In this document: one piece after another, positions 29,469 to 34,880 of the stretch
Layout of the letters: the number at the start of each line of letters is the position of its first letter
Position numbering within the stretch: the stretch's first letter is position 1
From: Iamia sp964643485
GTDB taxonomy: Bacteria; Actinomycetota; Acidimicrobiia; Acidimicrobiales; Iamiaceae
Assembly: GCA_964643485.1 (NCBI GenBank)
Contig: CAZXRA010000288.1
Span: 1-34,880 of the forward strand
Length of the DNA: 34,880 bases
Direction: 5' to 3'
Translations under genes and position numbers: made by a program
The notes under the pieces: model-generated
Seen by the model: the letters and a program-made list of their open reading frames with translations, nothing else
What the model was told of the DNA's origin: nothing
Databases searched by the model: none

Positions 29469-31897
29469 ACGATCAGATCGACCCCGTCGACCCCGTCGCC
29501 GATGGTGACGACGACCCGGTGCTCTCGGCGGCCGGGGAACGGCTCCGGGGGCGGAGCCGTTCGATCGCACCGTCGACCGTAGAGGTTGCGGTGCTGCGCC
29601 GGCGCGTCCGGCGTCTGGGCGTGCTCACGGTTGCCTCGTTCGCCCTCGTCGGCCTGCTGATCGTGGGACCGGACGGGGGATCCGACACCCCGAGGGCGAG
29701 CGGCCCGCCGGGGGCTCCGTCGCCGGAGGAGGTCGAGCTCCTCCTCGCCTCGCTCGACGACCAGCCCGTCGACCCGACCCAGGTGCAGCTCGTGAGCACG
29801 GTGTCGACCTTCCCCGACTGCGACGCCCTGGTCGGCGACCTCCGGAGGGTCGGCGCCGAGCACGTGGGCAGCCGGGGCTTCGGCGGGTTCACCGATGGCT
29901 TCGAGACGTGGGCCGTGGGGGAGGACGACAGCGCGGGCCGGGCCCCCGACGCCACCGCCAGCCTCGACCTCCAGAACGGGGCGGGAGCGGACGGAGGGAC
30001 GACGTTGGGCACGAACGTCCAGGTCGCAGGGGTGGACGAGCTGGACTTCGTGAAGGCGGCCGGGAACCTGATCTACGACCTCGACGGCAAGGGCAACCTC
30101 CGGATCACCGACGCCGAGGCGTTCCGGGTGCTGTCGACGCTCGACGTCACTCCCGCATCGCCGGGGACCGACGGCGAGGGTGAGAGGTCGGGGCCCGTCG
30201 ACGAGACGCAGGTGACCGACCTCCTCGTGGCGGACGGACGGGTCGCGATCTTCGGCGCCGAGCTCGAGGTCTCCGAGCCTGTCGCGGGCGATCCCTCGGC
30301 GACGAGGGCATCGACCTCCTTCATGACCGTCACCTTCGTGGACGCCACCGACCCAGCTGCGCCGACGGTCACCGATCGGGTCCGCGTGGAGGGCTCGCTG
30401 GTGTCGGCCCGCCTCGTCGACGGCGAGGTTCGCCTCGTGACCACGTCGCACATGGCCGACCTCGGGTTCGTCATGCCGACCACACCGACCTCCGTCGCCA
30501 AGGCCCTGGAGCAGAACCGGCGATCGGTCGCCTCGTCGGTCGTGGCGGACTGGATCCCGGATTGGCAGCGTGACGGCGAGGGCCCCGAGCCGCTCGTGCC
30601 GTGCGAACGCGTGCACGTGCCGGACACCTTCGCCGGTGTCGCCATGACCTCCATGGTCACCTTCCCGCTCGGTGCCGATCGGTTCGCGCCCGCCGCCACG
30701 TCGTTCCTCGCCCCGGCCACCACGCTCTACGCCGGCCTGGAGAAGGTGGCGATCAGCTCCGAGGTGTGGGTGGACCCGATCGATCGGGACCGCCTCGACT
30801 TCGACGACTGGCAGACCGCGGTCCACGAGTTCGCCTTCACCGACGACGACGCACCCACCTACGTCGGGTCGGGCATCGTCGAGGGTTCGACCGTCGGGCA
30901 GTTCGCCTTCGGCGAGATCGGCGGTTCCCTCGCCGTGGTCACCACGGAGGGCACACCGTGGGAGCAGGATCCCGACGTCACCATCGACCTGACGATCCTC
31001 ACGCCCGACGGCGACGGGGGGCTGGCCGAGACGGCGCAGGTCGCCGACCTCGCCGACGGGAGGGGAGGAGTCGCCGCGGTGAGGTTCGTCGCGGGCCGGG
31101 TCCTCGTCTCGACCGGGCTCTTCGGGCGCGAGGTCCTCGTGATCGACGTGACGGATCCCGCCGCGCCCCGCCGGGCGGGCAGCCTCGGCGTCCCCGGCAC
31201 CGTCGGCTACTTCCATCCCCTCCCCGACGACCGCGCCCTCCTGGTCGGCTCCCGCACCGACGAGGTCGGCGAGGGGGAGGCCCGTCAGAGCCGGAGCTGG
31301 GTGCAGGCCCACCTGCTGGATGTCGGCGACGCCGACGCGCCCCGCATCGTCGGTACCTGGGAGAGGCCATGGGCGGCCGCCGAGGTGGAGGGTGACCACC
31401 ATGCCTTCACCTACTGGCCCGACCGCCAGTTGGCCATGTGGGGGCTGTACGACACCACGCCGAACGTCCCCGACCAGACCAACGAGGCGATCGTGCTCAG
31501 CACCGACGGCGGGGTCTCCGAGGTGGCTGTTCCCGTCGCCAACAAGCCGAACGAGGTGCCTTCGCCCTGCCCGACCGTCGACGTCACCGACCCGGAGGCC
31601 CGGCAGATGATCGGTCGGCGCGACGTGGTGTTGGGCTGCGCGACCGGCACGGCCGACGTCGAGTGGCCTCGCTACCAGTGCTACGGCGTCGACGATGCCA
31701 CGGTGGCGAGGTTCGTGCCCGAGAAGGCACGGGACACGTCCTTCTTCGTGTGCTCACCGGCCTCGCCGCCCACGGTCCGCCGCGTCCTGGTCGTGGCCGG
31801 GACACCGATCCTCCTCACCGACCAGACGCTCGAGGCCCTCGATCCCCGCACCTTCGCGTCCACCTCGGTCACGTACCACCCCTCGGGCGGCATCTGA
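29465..31897 (+). CDS. Membrane-anchored beta-propeller domain protein
   Basis: An 810-aa protein: cytoplasmic N-terminus (1-50), one membrane helix (about 51-67), a Pro/Gly linker, then an outer beta-propeller. Seen: NVQVAGVDELDFVKAAGNLIYDL (the Beta_propel opening), VTFVDATDPAAPTVTDRVRVEG, LVIDVTDPAAPRRAGSLGVPG and HLLDVGDADAPRIVG blades, and conserved Cys near CERVHVPD, CPTVD and CATG. Homologues from actinobacteria commonly sit after an ECF sigma gene and may act as its partner. Here the start overlaps the remnant sigma gene by four bases (ATGA). Ligand is unknown. No signal peptidase site is visible. Confidence 0.8.
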   Translation: MNDQIDPVDPVADGDDDPVLSAAGERLRGRSRSIAPSTVEVAVLRRRVRRLGVLTVASFALVGLLIVGPDGGSDTPRASGPPGAPSPEEVELLLASLDDQPVDPTQVQLVSTVSTFPDCDALVGDLRRVGAEHVGSRGFGGFTDGFETWAVGEDDSAGRAPDATASLDLQNGAGADGGTTLGTNVQVAGVDELDFVKAAGNLIYDLDGKGNLRITDAEAFRVLSTLDVTPASPGTDGEGERSGPVDETQVTDLLVADGRVAIFGAELEVSEPVAGDPSATRASTSFMTVTFVDATDPAAPTVTDRVRVEGSLVSARLVDGEVRLVTTSHMADLGFVMPTTPTSVAKALEQNRRSVASSVVADWIPDWQRDGEGPEPLVPCERVHVPDTFAGVAMTSMVTFPLGADRFAPAATSFLAPATTLYAGLEKVAISSEVWVDPIDRDRLDFDDWQTAVHEFAFTDDDAPTYVGSGIVEGSTVGQFAFGEIGGSLAVVTTEGTPWEQDPDVTIDLTILTPDGDGGLAETAQVADLADGRGGVAAVRFVAGRVLVSTGLFGREVLVIDVTDPAAPRRAGSLGVPGTVGYFHPLPDDRALLVGSRTDEVGEGEARQSRSWVQAHLLDVGDADAPRIVGTWERPWAAAEVEGDHHAFTYWPDRQLAMWGLYDTTPNVPDQTNEAIVLSTDGGVSEVAVPVANKPNEVPSPCPTVDVTDPEARQMIGRRDVVLGCATGTADVEWPRYQCYGVDDATVARFVPEKARDTSFFVCSPASPPTVRRVLVVAGTPILLTDQTLEALDPRTFASTSVTYHPSGGI

Positions 31898-32209
31898 GTA
31901 CGACGACCGGGGGAGAGGGCCCGGGATCGGCTAAAGTCAAACGGCCCCTGAAGCCATCGGCGGCGCCTCCTGGTCAGAGGTCCCCCAAGGAGCCGATACG
32001 GGGAACACCCGCTCGGGTGACGTGCACATCGGGAGATGCCCGACTGCGTCGGCCCGAAACCCCCCTTCTCCCGGGATCCGCGGCCGATGCCGCGCTCCTG
32101 GACCCTTCCCGCCCCATCAGCGCCGGATCCGTCCGCGGAAACCCCAGCACCTGGTGGAGGCTCCGGCTGGCCAGCCGGAGCCCGTCCCCACGTGAGAGGA
32201 CCAGCCACC
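31898..32209 (+). other. 312-bp gap with structured leader, upstream of two small genes
   Basis: No gene seen. It holds TAAAGT (31932-31937) as a possible -10 box, a 6-bp hairpin CACCCG/CGGGTG (32006-32019), the 4-bp stem CGGG/CCCG around 32030-32042, and the 24-bp palindrome at 32159-32182. These suggest a folded leader RNA, but I recognise no known riboswitch consensus. Confidence 0.4.
32159..32182. promoter_or_regulatory. Perfect 24-bp palindrome before a small gene pair
   Basis: Self-complementary over 24 bases, core CTCCGGCTGG/CCAGCCGGAG, 27 bases before the ATG at 32210. It may be an operator; in RNA it would fold into a loopless hairpin at the ribosome site. Confidence 0.5.
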
Positions 32210-32497
32210 ATGGCACCCAGGAAGAAAGCGACACCCCGCCCGTCGAACCCCTATGGGACGTCGACGACGGACCCCGACGAGCTCAGTCCCGCCAATCGCG
32301 TCGCCCACGAGATCCTCGTGCAGCGGGGCGACCTCCTCCCCTCGATCGAGCGCATCATGGGCGCCGGGCTCCCCGAAGAGGGCGCCGTCCAGGCCCTGAC
32401 CCTGTTCCGCGACGCCCTGGTCCAGCCCGGTGACCCGAACCGCGACCCTCGCGTCGCCATCGCCGCGGCCACCGACGACCAGGTCTCTCAACCATGA
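32210..32497 (+). CDS. Small protein of unknown function (95 aa)
   Basis: I do not recognise this family. The start is basic (MAPRKKATPRPSNPYG), followed by an amphipathic helical core (SPANRVAHEILVQRGDLLPSIERIMGAGLPEEGAVQALTLFRDALV) and a polar tail. No Cys, membrane segment or signal peptide. AGAGGA lies before the ATG. Its TGA overlaps the next ATG (ATGA), so the two products are made together and may interact. Confidence 0.6.
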   Translation: MAPRKKATPRPSNPYGTSTTDPDELSPANRVAHEILVQRGDLLPSIERIMGAGLPEEGAVQALTLFRDALVQPGDPNRDPRVAIAAATDDQVSQP

Positions 32498-32742
32498 GCC
32501 AGGCCAGCTTCGCCAAGCGCCAGCGCGAGAAGGCCCGCAAGGAGAAGGCCGCGGCCAAGGTGGAACGGCGGGCCGAGCGCCAGGCGAGCGCTGACGAAGC
32601 CGTTCCGCCAGCTCCACAGGGCGACGAGAACGCCCTCCTGGCCGATCTCGCCGATCTGCACGCCCGCTTCGCCGACGGTGACATGGACTTCGACGACTTC
32701 AGCGCCGCCAAGGAAGAGATCACCAGGCGTCTGCAGGTCTAG
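32494..32742 (+). CDS. Small charged coiled-coil protein (82 aa), unknown function
   Basis: A highly basic N-terminal helix, rich in Lys/Arg/Ala (FAKRQREKARKEKAAAKVER), is followed by an acidic C-terminal half (LLADLADLHARFADGDMDFDDFSAAKEEI). It resembles small nucleic-acid- or ribosome-associated proteins in composition only. It is translationally coupled to the preceding gene and is followed by a 98-base gap to the AraC gene. Confidence 0.6.
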   Translation: MSQASFAKRQREKARKEKAAAKVERRAERQASADEAVPPAPQGDENALLADLADLHARFADGDMDFDDFSAAKEEITRRLQV

Positions 32743-32840
32743 CAACGGGAGACAGGCGCCCGTCTGGATCCCGAGATGTCACGCCGCTCGGGCGGCCTTG
32801 CCGATCCCGTTAGGCCGATCGACGTGGCACCATCGGGGCG

Positions 32841-33284
<444 letters not shown>

Positions 33285-33294
33285 GGTCGCCGTC

Positions 33295-33702
33295 ATGGAC
33301 ATCAGCATCCACGCCACCTTCCTCCCGCACAGCGACCCCGAGGCCTCCCTGGCCTTCTACCGTGACGTCCTCGGCTTCGAGGTCCGCAATGACGTGGGCT
33401 ACGAGAACATGCGCTGGATCACGGTCGGTCCCCCCGGCCAGCCCACGTCCATCGTCCTGACGCCGCCCGCCGCCGACCCCGGCATCACCGACGAGGAGCG
33501 CCAGACCGTCACCGAGATGATGGCCAAGGGCACCTACGCCAGCATCATGTTCGCCACCCCCGACCTCGCCGGCACCTTCGAGCGCATCCAGGCCCACGAC
33601 GTCGAGATCGTCCAGGAGCCGACCGACCAGGACTGGGGCGCCCGCGACTGCGCCCTCCGCGACCCCGCCGGCAACATGATCCGCATCCAGCAGCTCAGCT
33701 GA
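33295..33702 (+). CDS. VOC (glyoxalase/bleomycin-resistance) superfamily protein
   Basis: A 135-aa single-domain VOC protein with two betaalphabetabetabeta modules: SDPEASLAFYRDVLGFEVRNDVGYENMRWITVGPPGQP, then TYASIMFATPDLAGTFERIQAHDVEIVQEPTDQDWGARDCALRDPAGNMIRIQQ. The GARDCALRDPAGNMIRI ending is the family's metal-site segment. Such proteins bind drugs or metabolise small toxins. Placement between AraC and a UvrA-like gene suggests a xenobiotic-response set. Confidence 0.88.
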   Translation: MDISIHATFLPHSDPEASLAFYRDVLGFEVRNDVGYENMRWITVGPPGQPTSIVLTPPAADPGITDEERQTVTEMMAKGTYASIMFATPDLAGTFERIQAHDVEIVQEPTDQDWGARDCALRDPAGNMIRIQQLS

Positions 33703-33728
33703 CGCCAACCCCGAGACCCGCGAGGACC

Positions 33729-34880
33729 ATGGCCAAGAAGACGACCACCACGGCACCGGCGCCGCACCCGGCCGACACCCACGACCTGATCCGCGTGCAA
33801 GGGGCGCGGGAGAACAACCTCAAGGACATCAGCGTCGAGCTCCCGAAGCGCCGGCTGACGGTGTTCACCGGGGTCTCGGGCTCGGGCAAGAGCTCGCTGG
33901 TCTTCGCCACCATCGCCGCCGAGTCGCAGCGGCTCATCAACGAGACCTACAGCGCCTTCGTCCAGGGCTTCATGCCCACCCAGGCCCGGCCCGACGTCGA
34001 CGTCCTCGACGGCCTGACCACGGCGATCATCGTCGACCAGGAGCGGCTGGGGGCCAACCCCCGCTCCACCGTCGGCACCGTCACCGACGCCAACGCCATG
34101 CTGCGGATCCTCTTCAGCCGCCTCGGCCAGCCCCACATCGGCCCGCCCAACGCCTACTCCTTCAACGTCCCGTCGGTGACGGCCAGCGGCTCGATCACCG
34201 TCGAGCGGGGCGGCAAGACGAAGCGGGAGAAGGCCACCTTCAACCGCCTCGGCGGGATGTGCCCCAACTGCGAGGGGCGAGGGGCGGTCAGCGACTTCGA
34301 CCTGACGGCGCTGTACGACGACACCAAGTCGCTCAACGAGGGCGCCCTCACCATCCCCGGCTACAGCATGGACGGTTGGTACGGGCGCATCTTCCGGGGC
34401 TGCGGCTACTTCGACCCCGACAAGCCGATCAAGAAGTTCACCAAGAAGGAGCTCCACGACCTCCTCTACCGGGAGCCCACCAAGATCAAGGTCGAGGGCA
34501 TCAACCTCACCTACTCGGGGCTGATCCCGCAGATCCAGAAGTCGTTCCTGGCCAAGGACCGGGAGGCGATGCAGCCCCACATCCGGGCCTTCGTCGAGCG
34601 GGCCATCGCCTTCACGACCTGCCCGGACTGCGAGGGCACGGGCAGCGTGAACGACATCGACCTCACGCAGCTGTTCGACGCCTCAAAGTCGCTATTGGAG
34701 GGTCCGTTCACGATCCCGGGGTACAAGGCAGATGGCTGGGAGGTGCGGATCTTCGCCGAGTCGGGCTTCCTCGACCCGAACAAGCCGATCCGCGACTACA
34801 CCGACACCGAGCTGCACGACTTCCTCCATCACGAGCCGACGAAGGTGAAGTTCAACAACATCAACCTGACTTACGAGGGA
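33729..34880 (+). CDS. UvrA-like ABC ATPase with duplicated insert (partial, cut by window end)
   Basis: Start ATG at 33729 after CGAGGA; 384 residues are visible. Walker A is GVSGSGKSS (48-56); then QGFMPTQARPDVDVLDGL, as in the short UvrA-like proteins linked to drug resistance, and Cys-X2-Cys zinc motifs CPNCEGRG (178-185) and CPDCEGTG (298-305). Relatives use such ATPases to shed DNA-bound drugs. Oddity: residues 178-264 and 298-384 are a repeat without gaps, 52 of 87 identical. In relatives as I recall them, the second Cys motif leads into an Arg-Leu-Ser-Glu stretch instead. Copy 2 has less G+C-biased codons. Signature and Walker B lie beyond the window. Confidence 0.8.
   Translation, partial: MAKKTTTTAPAPHPADTHDLIRVQGARENNLKDISVELPKRRLTVFTGVSGSGKSSLVFATIAAESQRLINETYSAFVQGFMPTQARPDVDVLDGLTTAIIVDQERLGANPRSTVGTVTDANAMLRILFSRLGQPHIGPPNAYSFNVPSVTASGSITVERGGKTKREKATFNRLGGMCPNCEGRGAVSDFDLTALYDDTKSLNEGALTIPGYSMDGWYGRIFRGCGYFDPDKPIKKFTKKELHDLLYREPTKIKVEGINLTYSGLIPQIQKSFLAKDREAMQPHIRAFVERAIAFTTCPDCEGTGSVNDIDLTQLFDASKSLLEGPFTIPGYKADGWEVRIFAESGFLDPNKPIRDYTDTELHDFLHHEPTKVKFNNINLTYEG

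Noticed and set aside
28955..31402. Leftward 815-codon open frame opposite the beta-propeller gene
   Set aside because: It mirrors the codon pattern of the plus-strand gene, has no recognisable domain, and its end overlaps the real 98-aa gene in another frame.
31932..31960. Possible sigma-28-type promoter (TAAAGT followed by GCC...)
   Set aside because: The expected -10 (GCCGATAA) is not at the right distance; only GCC matches, and the genes are not flagellar.
31960..32000. SRP RNA-like stretch (GGTCAGAGGTCC, AAGGAGCC)
   Set aside because: The conserved GGAA loop and the paired arm of SRP RNA are missing.

Overview
This window is very G+C-rich bacterial DNA with GTG starts, 1-4 base gene overlaps and gene families typical of Actinomycetota. 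My guess is a member of or near the Acidimicrobiia, but no marker gene in the window settles that. Two stretches stand out in composition: 6.4-8.3 kb is visibly more A+T-rich, and 24.7-27.6 kb is a tRNA-associated island.

Layout. 0-6.4 kb: the end of an SbcC-like ATPase; a leftward pair of sugar-dehydrogenase lipoprotein and acyl-CoA thioesterase II; then rightward genes for a GH1 glycosidase, a GtrA-like membrane protein, a methyltransferase, adenine phosphoribosyltransferase and a nucleosidase (the last two overlap and suggest purine salvage). 6.4-8.2 kb: an A+T-richer leftward pair, membrane fatty acid desaturase plus a six-helix membrane protein, with a probable leaderless promoter. 8.4-20.4 kb: a long leftward series made of an acyl-CoA synthetase, HAD phosphatase, a glycosyltransferase/methyltransferase/alpha-toroid trio, a DUF445 protein, an apolipoprotein N-acyltransferase homologue, and the heme genes hemY, hemH and hemE. 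Two copies of a 47-bp palindromic repeat lie in gaps of this series. 20.5-24.6 kb: a HelD-like RNA polymerase ATPase with a repeat-coded tail, and two single-pass membrane proteins.

24.66-27.6 kb: an intact initiator tRNA-Met gene whose last 45 bp are duplicated 2,607 bp downstream. Between the copies lie paired iterated motifs near both ends (candidate integrase arm sites), a GmrSD-type DUF1524 fragment, a DUF3024 gene broken by an amber codon, and a nucleotidyltransferase (MNT)-HEPN toxin-antitoxin pair behind a palindromic operator candidate. There is no integrase inside. Just outside the distal copy lies what looks like the C-terminal remnant of a serine recombinase gene. I read this as a small non-autonomous or decayed tRNA-integrated island kept by its toxin-antitoxin pair.

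27.7-34.9 kb: a DUF899 thioredoxin-like protein, a small dimeric alpha-beta barrel protein, an ECF sigma factor that has lost its sigma-2 region next to a large beta-propeller membrane protein, two small overlapping unknown genes behind a structured leader, and an AraC/VOC/UvrA-like resistance-type cassette. The UvrA-like protein carries an unusual internal duplication and runs off the window end.

The most unusual items are the tRNA-fMet island, the Lnt homologue with Ser in place of the catalytic Cys, the sigma factor without sigma-2, the duplicated UvrA-like insert, and the recurrent -10-like boxes 6-8 bases before start codons.
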